Assembly: GCF_900091465.1 (NCBI RefSeq)
Contig: NZ_FMHV01000002.1
Location: 2,232,001-2,296,000, forward strand
DNA: 64,000 bases
Direction of reading: 5' to 3'
Source: Micromonospora rhizosphaerae
GTDB taxonomy: Bacteria; Actinomycetota; Actinomycetes; Mycobacteriales; Micromonosporaceae
The notes beneath the pieces are model-generated. The model had not been told where the DNA came from and did not search any database. It was given only the letters and a program-made list of their open reading frames with translations. Position 1 is the stretch's first letter; every line of letters starts with the position of its first letter. Shown here piece by piece: positions 56,279 to 63,712 of this stretch. The translations under genes were made by a program, and so were the position numbers.

Positions 56279-57538
56279 TCAGAGCAGCTTGCGTCGCTTC
56301 AGGTACGCCACCAGGTCGTCGTACACGCCGCCCTCGTTGGCGAACATGGCGACGTTGCGGGCGGTGGACAGCCATGGCCGGGTGGACGGCCGGACCTCCT
56401 TCAGCGCCCGTTCCAGGTCCCGCTGCTCGATCATCCGCACCTCGCCGGTGCGTACCGAGTCGGCCATCGCGAACTCGGCAGCGGTCTCGCAGAGGTGGGC
56501 CAGGTCGGCGCCGGAGAAGTCCTCGGTCGAGGCGACCACCTTGCGCAGGTCGATGTTGGCGATCGGCCGCTGCCGCAGGTGGTACTCCAGGATCGCCGCG
56601 CGGGCCTCGGCGTCCGGCGGCAGCACCAGCACCACCCGGTCCAGCCGGCCCGGTCGGCGCAGTGCCGGGTCCACGTCCCAGGGGGTGTTCGTCGCGGCCA
56701 GCACGAAGACCCCCTCGTTGCTGCCCTCCATGCCGTCAAGTTCGGCCAGCAGCTGGTTGCCGAGCGTCCGCATCGAGCTCGATCCGACCTGCGAGCGCTT
56801 GTGGCCGAGGGCGTCGATCTCGTCGAGGAAGAGCACACACGGCGCGTTGCGCCGGGCCGCCTCGAACAGCTCGTGCAGGTTCCGCTCCGAGTTGCCCATC
56901 CACATGTCGAGCACGTCGACGATGGACAGCGAGAGGAACTTGGCGCCCATCTCGCCGGCGACGGCCCGGGCCAGGAAGGTCTTGCCGCAGCCGGGCGGGC
57001 CGTAGAGCATCAGCCCGCCGCGCAGGCTCTTGCCGTACATCCGGCGCAGCTCGGGGTTGCGCAGCGGGCCGAGGAAGGCCAGCTCCAGGCGTTCCTTCAC
57101 GGCCGCCATGCCACCCACGTCGGACAGCCGTACCGTGGCGGACTCGACGTCGTACACCCGGTCCGCCTCGCCGACGACCGGCTCCGGCTCGTCGCCGGCC
57201 CGGGCGAAGCGCGGCGGCACGATGTCCGCAAGCTCGTGCTCGTACGCGGCCAGCGGATCGTCCCCGGGCGGCGTGGGCCCGGCGGGCGCCGCCCGCGGCG
57301 CCGGCGGCCGGGCCGAGGACGCCGGATCGGCCACGGACGCCCCGAGCGCCCGCTGCATCAGGGCCTGAGCCTGGTCGTTGCCCGGATCGCGGGCGAGCGC
57401 CTGCCCGATCTGGGCGATCGCCTCCGCGCCCCGGTCGGCGTCCAGCAGCAGCCCGGCCAGGTGCAGGCGCAGCGGCAGGTCGTCCGGGCGGGCGTCGAGG
57501 GCGGCCAGCAGACTGTCGATGAGGGGATCGGCGCTCAT
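56279..57538 (-). CDS. TPR-AAA+ ATPase (CDC48/VPS4-like classic AAA)
   Basis: A 419-aa protein. Residues 1-~70 form TPR-like helices (LRLHLAGLLLDADRGAEAIAQIGQAL), 71-125 a disordered Pro/Ala linker, and ~135-400 one classic AAA domain: VGGMAAVKERLELAF, Walker A GPPGCGKT (180-187), Walker B CVLFLDEIDAL (Asp239-Glu240), and Arg fingers in LRRPGRLDRVV. There is one ATPase ring and no protease or membrane helix, so it is an unfoldase or remodeller with TPR-selected clients. No functional partner is adjacent: the ROK kinase converges with it and ddlA diverges. Confidence 0.85.
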   Translation of the reverse strand: MSADPLIDSLLAALDARPDDLPLRLHLAGLLLDADRGAEAIAQIGQALARDPGNDQAQALMQRALGASVADPASSARPPAPRAAPAGPTPPGDDPLAAYEHELADIVPPRFARAGDEPEPVVGEADRVYDVESATVRLSDVGGMAAVKERLELAFLGPLRNPELRRMYGKSLRGGLMLYGPPGCGKTFLARAVAGEMGAKFLSLSIVDVLDMWMGNSERNLHELFEAARRNAPCVLFLDEIDALGHKRSQVGSSSMRTLGNQLLAELDGMEGSNEGVFVLAATNTPWDVDPALRRPGRLDRVVLVLPPDAEARAAILEYHLRQRPIANIDLRKVVASTEDFSGADLAHLCETAAEFAMADSVRTGEVRMIEQRDLERALKEVRPSTRPWLSTARNVAMFANEGGVYDDLVAYLKRRKLL

Positions 57539-57693
57539 AGGACGAGCAGCGTAGTGCCGGCGCCGGCCGATCCGCTCACCCGCGCCGCGCGCGGGGATCG
57601 GTTGCAGTTACTCCCCGTATACGACTCGTTGACCGGTTGCGCTGTCCCGGCTCGTGTCCCCGGGTATCGGCATCGAGTTCTCGCCACGCACAG

Positions 57694-57706
57694 TAAGGTC
57701 AACCGG
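57694..57706 (+). promoter_or_regulatory. -10 element of the ddlA transcript
   Basis: TAAGGT (57694-57699) ends seven bases before GTG 57707. Transcription would start at this GTG, giving a leaderless uORF followed by ddlA. Confidence 0.5.
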
Positions 57707-57757
57707 GTGAGCGCCACGGGCGAGCACGGCCAGCCGCAGTCGCGAACGAAGAGGTGA
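57707..57757 (+). CDS. Leaderless uORF before ddlA
   Basis: A 16-residue ORF (VSATGEHGQPQSRTKR from GTG) out of frame with ddlA. The ddlA ribosome-binding region (GAAGAGGTG) lies inside its last codons, and it stops 5 bases before the chosen ddlA start. Translation of this uORF would run through the ddlA ribosome-binding site, so it may couple or modulate ddlA expression. Its sequence shows no obvious control codons. Confidence 0.45.
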   Translation: MSATGEHGQPQSRTKR

Positions 57758-57762
57758 CCGGA

Positions 57763-58857
57763 GTGAGCACCCCAGGCAAGACCCGTGTGGCGATCGTCTT
57801 CGGCGGCCGCAGCCCCGAGCATGGCATCTCCTGCGTCAGCGCCGGCAGTGTGCTGGGCGCCCTCGATCCGGACGAGTTCGAGGTGGTGCCGGTCGGCATC
57901 ACCCGGCAGGGGCAGTGGGTGCTGGCCAGCGGCGACCCGGGCCAGCTCTCGATCCAGGACCGCAAGCTGCCGGAGATCACCTCCGGCTCCGGCGCCGAGC
58001 TGGTGCTCCGCGCCGACCCGACCGCGAGCGGCCTGATGGTGCTCGACCCGGCGGAGGGCCCCCGGGCGCTGGCCGACGTGGACGTGGTCTTCCCGGTGCT
58101 GCACGGCGCGTACGGCGAGGACGGCACGATCCAGGGGATGCTGGAGATGGCCGACATCCCGTACGTCGGGGCGAACGTCTTCGCCTCCGCCGCCGCGATG
58201 GACAAGGAGTTCACCAAGAAGCTCTGCGCCGCCGAGGGCATCCCGGTCGGGCCGTACGTGGTGCTGCGCAACGGGATGACGCTGAGCGAGGAGGACAAGG
58301 CGCGGCTGGGCCTGCCGGTCTTCGTCAAGCCGTCCCGGGCCGGCTCGTCCTTCGGCATCACCAAGGTCGACGACTGGTCGCAACTCGACGCGGCGGTCGC
58401 CACCGCCCGCGAGATCGACACCAAGGTGCTGGTGGAGGGCGCGATCGTCGGCCGGGAGATCGAGTGCGGCGTGCTGGAGGGCGAGGCCGGCGGCGCGCCC
58501 GAGGCCTCCGTGCTCGCCGAGGTGCGGGTGATCTCCGGGCACGACTGGTACGACTTCGAGGCCAAATACATCGACGACGCCTGCGAGTACGACATCCCGG
58601 CCAACCTGCCCGAGCGGGTCACCCGGCAGGTGCAGGAGTACGCCACCCGGGCCTTCACCGCGCTGGACTGCTCCGGCCTGGCCCGGGTCGACTTCTTCGT
58701 CACCCCGGAGCTGGACGTCTACCTCAATGAGATCAACACGATGCCGGGCTTCACCCCGACCTCGATGTTCCCCCGGATGTGGGCGGCCAGTGGCCTGGAG
58801 TACCCGAAGCTGGTCAACCGCCTCATCCGCACCGCCCTGCGCCGCGCCGGCCGCTGA
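57763..58857 (+). CDS. ddlA: D-alanine--D-alanine ligase
   Basis: A 364-aa ATP-grasp ligase making D-Ala-D-Ala for peptidoglycan. VAIVFGGRSPEHGISCVSAGSV, PVLHGAYGEDGTIQGMLEMADIPYVG, VFVKPSRAGSSFGITKV, EAKYIDDACEYDIPANL and LNEINTMPGFTPTSMFPRMW are conserved. The Tyr-containing KYID..EYDIPA segment is that of D-Ala-D-Ala ligases rather than the Phe-type D-Ala-D-Lac enzymes of glycopeptide resistance. GTG 57763 follows GAGGTG by eight bases; GTG 57754 would leave no spacing. Confidence 0.93.
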   Translation: MSTPGKTRVAIVFGGRSPEHGISCVSAGSVLGALDPDEFEVVPVGITRQGQWVLASGDPGQLSIQDRKLPEITSGSGAELVLRADPTASGLMVLDPAEGPRALADVDVVFPVLHGAYGEDGTIQGMLEMADIPYVGANVFASAAAMDKEFTKKLCAAEGIPVGPYVVLRNGMTLSEEDKARLGLPVFVKPSRAGSSFGITKVDDWSQLDAAVATAREIDTKVLVEGAIVGREIECGVLEGEAGGAPEASVLAEVRVISGHDWYDFEAKYIDDACEYDIPANLPERVTRQVQEYATRAFTALDCSGLARVDFFVTPELDVYLNEINTMPGFTPTSMFPRMWAASGLEYPKLVNRLIRTALRRAGR

Positions 58858-58898
58858 CGCGTCCGGCCCGGGCACCGGCCGCCCGAGATCCGCGCAGA

Positions 58899-58953
58899 TT
58901 CCCGGAAAGAGTGGCCTCCCGAGCGGGAATGGCCACTCTTTCCGGGAAAGCGC
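58899..58953. repeat. Dispersed palindromic element, copy B (perfect 18-bp arms)
   Basis: TTCCCGGAAAGAGTGGCC (58899-58916) pairs perfectly with GGCCACTCTTTCCGGGAA (58931-58948) around a 14-nt loop that contains a smaller CCCG/CGGG stem. The right part (58923-58935 and 58938-58953) is identical to copy A downstream of serA. It lies 42 bp after ddlA and would also serve as a strong hairpin terminator. Confidence 0.85.
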
Positions 58954-58980
58954 CCCGTCACGGGACGGCAAGACGCTGGG

Positions 58981-59619
58981 TCAGCCGGCGCAGCCGGCGG
59001 GGGCGGACTTCGCCGACGGGACCGAGGCGACGATCGCGTCGGAGATCGGGGTGACCCACTGCAGCGGCTGCTCGTACGCCCGCGGCACCCGCACCCGCAC
59101 CGGGGTCTCCCGGTCGACCGCGGTCAGCACGGTCGCGTCGGCCTCCTCGACCGCGTGCCAGCAGACCTTGTTGACCGTCCAGACGTCGTCCGTGGGCTGG
59201 ACGATCGGCGGGGTGCCGCCGCAGGCGACGGTCAACGCCGGGTCCCCGTACGCGGCGTTCTGCTCGTGTCCCGCGGTGACCGGCCGCTGCTGCAGCTCGC
59301 GCACGCTCGGCGGCAGCTGCGACAGCAGGGCCCGGCAGACCGTGGCGGGCCGCTCGGCCAGCGTCGGCGCGGCCATCTCCACCGGGGCGGTGGACTGCGG
59401 CCGGGCCGCGCTCGCCGACGCGCTCGGGGCGGCGGCCGGCTCGTCCGGGGAGAGCTTGGCGAAGGTGAACCCGGCCACCGCCACTGTCACCGGCAGCGCG
59501 ATCAGCGTCGCCCAGAGCGCGGCGCTGCGGGTGGACCGGTCCCGGCGCGGGGTCGTCGCCTCGTCGGCCGGGGTCGGCTCGGCCGCGGCGGGAGCGGGGG
59601 TTGACGTGATCTTGTCCAC
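58981..59619 (-). CDS. DUF3515 membrane-anchored protein
   Basis: A 212-aa protein with a ~33-residue cytoplasmic N-terminus, one transmembrane helix (about 34-55), an Ala/Ser/Pro linker and an outer DUF3515 domain (CRALLSQLPPSVRELQQRPVTAG; AYGDPALTVACGG; VCWHAVEEADATVLTAVDRETPVRVRVP; GCAG end). Cysteines at the conserved positions may form disulfides. Function of the family is unknown, though it recurs next to ddl and thiL in actinobacteria. GTG 59619 abuts the upstream stop (TAAGTG), so it is translationally coupled. Confidence 0.88.
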   Translation of the reverse strand: MDKITSTPAPAAAEPTPADEATTPRRDRSTRSAALWATLIALPVTVAVAGFTFAKLSPDEPAAAPSASASAARPQSTAPVEMAAPTLAERPATVCRALLSQLPPSVRELQQRPVTAGHEQNAAYGDPALTVACGGTPPIVQPTDDVWTVNKVCWHAVEEADATVLTAVDRETPVRVRVPRAYEQPLQWVTPISDAIVASVPSAKSAPAGCAG

Positions 59620-59853
59620 TTACAGGCGCACCACCGAACACGTGAGGGTGCGGGTGATGCCGGGCACCATCTGCACCTTGCTGACGATCAGTTTGCCGAG
59701 CTCGTCGACCGTGTTCGCCTCGGTGAGAACGACCACGTCGTACGGCCCGGTGACGGCGTCGACCCGTACCACGCCGGAAAGGTCCGAGATCTGATCGGCC
59801 ACGTCACGCGCCTTGCCGACCTCGGTCTGGATGAGGATGTACGCCTGTACCAC
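59620..59853 (-). CDS. Stand-alone Lrp/AsnC ligand-binding (RAM) domain protein
   Basis: A 77-aa protein consisting of a RAM domain only (AYILIQTEVGKARDVADQISDL; VVRVDAVTGPYDVVVLTEA), with no DNA-binding HTH. Such proteins form decamers that bind amino acids; the role is unclear and may be to sense or modify full Lrp-type regulators. GGAGG precedes GTG 59853. Its stop is immediately followed by the DUF3515 start. Confidence 0.92.
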   Translation of the reverse strand: MVQAYILIQTEVGKARDVADQISDLSGVVRVDAVTGPYDVVVLTEANTVDELGKLIVSKVQMVPGITRTLTCSVVRL

Positions 59854-59948
59854 GACTCGACCTCCGTCCGTCGCCGCCCTGGGCGGCCCGAAGGGTGAAA
59901 CTACCTTACGGAGCGGCTCCGACCGCTATCGGTGGTCGGGCGAAGACG

Positions 59949-60023
59949 GTGAGCGAGCGCACCCGGCGCCTCCGGACGGTGGAGGTGGGCGGGCGTCGTG
60001 GAGGAGCGGGCGTGAGCGAGCGC
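59949..60023 (+). repeat. Direct repeat upstream of thiL
   Basis: GTGAGCGAGCGC occurs at 59949-59960 and 60012-60023. The second copy continues CGAGCGCGGCGAGGGGACGG to the thiL ATG and resembles the CGAGCGCAGCGAGGG core of the ilvB-ilvN repeat. Confidence 0.6.
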
Positions 60024-60037
60024 GGCGAGGGGACGGG

Positions 60038-60976
60038 ATGACGGTCGCGGGTGTCGGGGAGTTCGGGTTGATCGACCGGGTGACCGCCCGGCTGACGCAC
60101 GGGGAGAGCTGCCTGCTCGGTCCCGGTGACGACGCCGCCGTGGTCGCGGCGCCGGACCGGCGGGTCGTCGCCTCGACGGACGTGCTGGTCGAGGGGCGGC
60201 ACTTCCGGCGGGACTGGTCCAGTGCGCGGGACGTCGGGCACCGGGCGGCGGCGGCCAACCTCGCCGACATCGCGGCAATGGGGGCCACCCCGACCGCCCT
60301 GCTGGTCGCCCTCTGCATCCCGGCGGACCTGGAGACGATCTGGGCGGAGGAACTCGCCGACGGCCTCGGCGCGGAGGCGGCGAAGGTCGGCGCGAGCGTG
60401 GTCGGCGGGGACATGTCCGCCAGCCCCACCCTGACCATCGCGGTCACCGCCCTCGGCGATCTGGCCGAGCGGCCGCCGGTGGTCCGCTCCGGCGCCCGGC
60501 CGGGGGACGTGGTCGCCCTGGCCGGCCGGACCGGCTGGGCGGCGGCGGGGTACACCGTCCTCTCCCGTGGCTTCCGCACGCCCCGGCTGCTGGTCGAGGC
60601 GTTCCGGCGGCCCGAGGTGCCCTACCCGGCGGGCCCGCACGCCGCCCGGCTCGGCGCCACCGCCATGATCGACGTCTCTGACGGGCTGCTGGCCGACCTG
60701 GGCCACGTGGCGAAGGCCAGCGGGGTCGCCATCGACGTGCACCGGGACTCCTTCGAGGTGCCCCGGCAGATGCGGGACGCCGCGCAGGCGCTCGGCGTCG
60801 ACCCGTACTCCTGGATCCTCACCGGTGGCGACGACCACGCCCTGGCCGCGACCTTCCCCCGGTCGGTGGCGCTGCCCGAGGAATGGCGGCCGGTCGGCCG
60901 GGTGGTGGAGGGCGCCGGCGTGACCGTGGACGGCGCGGCGTACGAGGGTCGCACCGGCTGGGACCACTTCCGCTGA
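60038..60976 (+). CDS. thiL: Thiamine-monophosphate kinase
   Basis: A 312-aa PurM-like kinase forming thiamine diphosphate from thiamine phosphate; ThDP is the cofactor of IlvB and of the AceE-like enzyme in this window. LIDRVTARL, LGPGDDAAVV, TDVLVEGRHFRRDW, the GGDMSASP loop, MIDVSDGLLADLGHVAKASGV and ILTGGDDHALAATF are conserved. ATG 60038 follows GAGGGGACGGG; the open frame to 59813 overlaps the Lrp gene and is rejected. Confidence 0.95.
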   Translation: MTVAGVGEFGLIDRVTARLTHGESCLLGPGDDAAVVAAPDRRVVASTDVLVEGRHFRRDWSSARDVGHRAAAANLADIAAMGATPTALLVALCIPADLETIWAEELADGLGAEAAKVGASVVGGDMSASPTLTIAVTALGDLAERPPVVRSGARPGDVVALAGRTGWAAAGYTVLSRGFRTPRLLVEAFRRPEVPYPAGPHAARLGATAMIDVSDGLLADLGHVAKASGVAIDVHRDSFEVPRQMRDAAQALGVDPYSWILTGGDDHALAATFPRSVALPEEWRPVGRVVEGAGVTVDGAAYEGRTGWDHFR

Positions 60977-61052
60977 CCGGTGGCGAGTGACGTACGACCA
61001 AGGCGCGTGGCCGGCCCGGGATCGGGGCCGGCGCCGGTCGTACCCTTCATGG

Positions 61053-61520
61053 GTGGGTGAGATCGAGATCCGGGTGCAGCGCTTCGACGCGCCGGAGTCG
61101 CAGGCGCTGATCCGGGCGGCCCTGGCCGATCTCGGCCAGCGGTACGGCGGCAGCGGCGACGACACGCCGGTCGACGCGTCGGAGTTCGTGCCACCCGCCG
61201 GCGCCTTCCTGGTGGCCTACCTCGGCGGGGAGCCGGTGGGCTGCGGCGGCTGGCGTAGTCACGGCGAGGACGGCGACACGGCCGAGCTGAAGCGGATGTA
61301 CACCGCTCCGGTCGCCCGGGGTCGGGGCGTGGCCCGCTCGGTGCTGGTCGCGATCGAGCGGTCGGCCCGGGAGCAGGGCCGCAAGCGGGTCATCCTGGAG
61401 TGCGGCGACAAGCAGCCCGAGGCGATCGCCATGTACACCTCGGCGGGCTACGAGCGGATCCCGAACTTCGGCTTCTACCAGGACGCCCCCGGCTGCCTCT
61501 CCTTCGGCCGCACCCTCTGA
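61053..61520 (+). CDS. GNAT-family N-acetyltransferase
   Basis: A 155-aa complete GNAT. The N-terminal strand and helix (EIRVQRFDAPESQALIRAALADL), GAFLVAYLGGEPVGCGGWR, the acetyl-CoA loop APVARGRGVARSVLVAIE (R-G-x-G-x-A type) and ILECGDKQPEAIAMYTSAGYERI are in order. Substrate unknown. GTG 61053 is preceded by TACCCT six bases upstream (leaderless); the longer frame from 60987 lacks signals. Confidence 0.9.
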   Translation: MGEIEIRVQRFDAPESQALIRAALADLGQRYGGSGDDTPVDASEFVPPAGAFLVAYLGGEPVGCGGWRSHGEDGDTAELKRMYTAPVARGRGVARSVLVAIERSAREQGRKRVILECGDKQPEAIAMYTSAGYERIPNFGFYQDAPGCLSFGRTL

Positions 61521-61530
61521 GGCATTTCCG

Positions 61531-61565
61531 CGCGTCGGCCGGCGGGCGTCCCGCCGGCCGACGCG
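61531..61565. terminator. 16-bp perfect hairpin after the GNAT gene
   Basis: 61531-61546 pairs with 61550-61565 across a 3-nt loop, one of the strongest hairpins in the window, 10 bp after the stop. Terminator on the plus strand. Confidence 0.8.
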
Positions 61566-61608
61566 GCATCGATCATGACCCGGTTGCCCTGTCCGCGGAC
61601 ACGACAGA

Positions 61609-61635
61609 GCCGGCGGACCGCTCGGGTCCGCCGGC
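61609..61635. terminator. Hairpin downstream of rpmB
   Basis: A perfect 11-bp stem (61609-61619 with 61625-61635), 5-nt loop, 33 bp beyond the rpmB stop on the minus strand. Confidence 0.75.
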
Positions 61636-61667
61636 ACTGACGAGATACTGGGTCGGGCGTTACCGCG

Positions 61668-61859
61668 TCAGGCGCGGGTGACCTTGCCGGCCTTGATGCA
61701 CGAGGTGCAGACCTGCATCTTCTTGGTGGTGCCGCCACCGGCCGGGGTACGCACCGACTGGATGTTCGGGTTCCAGCGGCGGTTGGTCCGCCGGTGCGAG
61801 TGGGACACGTTGTGGCCGAAGCCCGGCCCCTTGCCACAGACGTCGCACACGCTAGCCAC
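61668..61859 (-). CDS. rpmB: 50S ribosomal protein L28 (zinc-binding form)
   Basis: A 63-aa L28. Cys5, Cys8, Cys51 and Cys54 ([17 protein letters not shown]) form the zinc-binding C+ version. Many actinobacteria also carry a zinc-free L28 in a Zur-regulated operon. [24 protein letters not shown] is the conserved core. GTG 61859 is preceded by AGGAG. Its own transcription unit, divergent from the DAK2-recG operon. Confidence 0.97.
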   Translation of the reverse strand: MASVCDVCGKGPGFGHNVSHSHRRTNRRWNPNIQSVRTPAGGGTTKKMQVCTSCIKAGKVTRA

Positions 61860-62095
61860 GGGATACTCCTGGGATTGAAACGTTCATGAGGTCGCCGCCA
61901 GGCGCTGCCCGGGCAACCTGGCCAGGTTACCCGATGAGCCGCCGGTCCGCCCAACGGGCCCGCTCGACCGCGGTGGCGGCAGCCCCAGCTTACCCGTGCG
62001 GGCCGTCGCGCGACCGGGGGTCCGGGGCGGCGGACACGCCGGTGAGGGCCGTCCGACGCGGGCGGGTGTCGGTTCCCGCCAGTAGGCTTCCCGAC

Positions 62096-63712
62096 GTGCT
62101 GGACACCCTCGACGCCGCCGCGGTGCGCCGCTGGTGCGCGAACGGGCTGGCCGCCCTCCAGCGGCACCAGGGCGAGATCGACGATCTCAACGTCTACCCG
62201 GTCCCGGACGGGGACACGGGGACCAACCTGGTGCTCACCCTCACCTCGGCGCAGCAGGCCCTGGCGATGGACCTGGACACCCTCCCCGAGGACGGGCACA
62301 CCCCGCACGGGCACGCGCTGCGGCTGATGGCCCGGGGGGCGCTGCTCGGCGCCCGGGGCAACTCCGGGGTGATCCTGTCGCAGATCCTGCGCGGCCTCGC
62401 CGACGCACTCGCCGCCGCCCCGGCGGTCCGCGGTCGTCAGCTCACCGCCGCGCTCCGGGACGCGGCCACCGCCGCGTACGCCGCGGTCGCCCGGCCCGTC
62501 GAGGGCACCCTGCTCAGCGTGGTCGCCGCCGCCGCCCGCGCCGCCGAGCAGGCGGACAGCGACGACCTGCGGACGGTCGCCAGGGCGGCGGCCACCGGGG
62601 CGACGCGCGCCCTCGCGCGTACCCCGGAGCAGCTGCCGGCGCTGGCCCGGGCGGGCGTCGTGGACGCCGGCGGGCGCGGGCTCTGCCTGCTGCTGGACGC
62701 GCTGGTCGAGGTGATCACCGGGGAGAGCCTGCAGCAGCCGGCGCCCGCGTCGCGCGCGGTCCGCCCGCCGGCCACCGCCGTGCGGGAGACCGGCTCGGCG
62801 GAGTACGCGTACGAGGTGCAGTTCCTGCTCGACGCCGGCGCGGAGGCGGTGGGCCGGCTGCGGGCCGAGCTGGACGCGCTGGGCGACTCGCTGGTGATCG
62901 TCGGCGACGGCGGTGGCGGCACCTGGAACGTTCACGTGCACGTCAACGACGTCGGCGCGGCGATCGAGGCGGGAGTGGTCGCCGGCCGCCCGCACCGGAT
63001 CTCGGTGACCCGCTTCGCCGACCAGGTGGCGCCGGCCCCAGCCCCGCCGACGCTGCTGCCGGACGGCCGGGCGGCCGTGGTGGTGGCGACCGGAGCCGGC
63101 ATCGCCGAGCTCTTCGCCGCCGAGGGCGCCACGGTGGTGCCCGCCAACCCTTCCACCGGTGAGCTGCTCGACGCCATCCGGGCCACCGGCGCGGCCCGGG
63201 TGGTGGTGCTGCCCAACGACCCCAACACCCAGGCGGTGGCGAGCGCGGCCGCCAAGGAGGCGCACGGGCTGGGCGTCAAGGTCAGCGTGGTGCCCACCCG
63301 GTCGCCGGTGCAGGCGTTGGCCGCCCTCGCCGTCCGCGACCCGGCCCGGCGGTTCGAGGACGACGTCATCGCCATGGCCGAGGCGGCCGGCGCCTGCCGG
63401 TACGCGGAGGTCTCCCACGCCAGCCGGGAGGCGCTCACCGTCGCCGGGCCGTGTCGCCCGGGCGACGTGCTGGCGCTGGTCGAGGGGGAGGTGCATCTGA
63501 TCGGCGCCGACCTGCTCGAGACCTGCGTCGCCGTGGTCGACCGGATGCTCGGCGGCGGCGGCGAGCTGGTCACCCTGCTCTGCGGGGCGGACGCCCCGCC
63601 GGGGCTGGCCGACCGGGTGCGCGAGCACGTCGAGCGGGCCTGGCCGTTCGTCGAGGTCCAGGCGTACGAGGGCGGGCAGCCGAACTATCCGCTCGTGGTT
63701 GGGGTCGAATGA
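62096..63712 (+). CDS. DAK2/DegV-type (DhaL-like) protein upstream of recG
   Basis: A 538-aa protein. The N-terminal DhaL/DAK2 domain (~1-200) has LNVYPVPDGDTGTNLVLTL and GARGNSGVILSQILRG. A central domain (~225-340) and a C-terminal DegV-like part (~340-538) follow. Relatives (FakA-type) phosphorylate fatty acids bound to FakB/DegV proteins; here the link is inferred. GTG 62096 is preceded by TAGGCT seven bases upstream (leaderless). It overlaps recG by four bases, the conserved actinobacterial order rpmB / DAK2-recG. Confidence 0.9.
   Translation: MLDTLDAAAVRRWCANGLAALQRHQGEIDDLNVYPVPDGDTGTNLVLTLTSAQQALAMDLDTLPEDGHTPHGHALRLMARGALLGARGNSGVILSQILRGLADALAAAPAVRGRQLTAALRDAATAAYAAVARPVEGTLLSVVAAAARAAEQADSDDLRTVARAAATGATRALARTPEQLPALARAGVVDAGGRGLCLLLDALVEVITGESLQQPAPASRAVRPPATAVRETGSAEYAYEVQFLLDAGAEAVGRLRAELDALGDSLVIVGDGGGGTWNVHVHVNDVGAAIEAGVVAGRPHRISVTRFADQVAPAPAPPTLLPDGRAAVVVATGAGIAELFAAEGATVVPANPSTGELLDAIRATGAARVVVLPNDPNTQAVASAAAKEAHGLGVKVSVVPTRSPVQALAALAVRDPARRFEDDVIAMAEAAGACRYAEVSHASREALTVAGPCRPGDVLALVEGEVHLIGADLLETCVAVVDRMLGGGGELVTLLCGADAPPGLADRVREHVERAWPFVEVQAYEGGQPNYPLVVGVE

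Noticed and set aside
57754..57762. ddlA start at GTG 57754
   Set aside because: It coincides with the Shine-Dalgarno itself; GTG 57763 has correct spacing.
59813..60037. Upstream extension of thiL
   Set aside because: It would overlap the Lrp-RAM gene; ATG 60038 has a good ribosome-binding site and begins the conserved domain.
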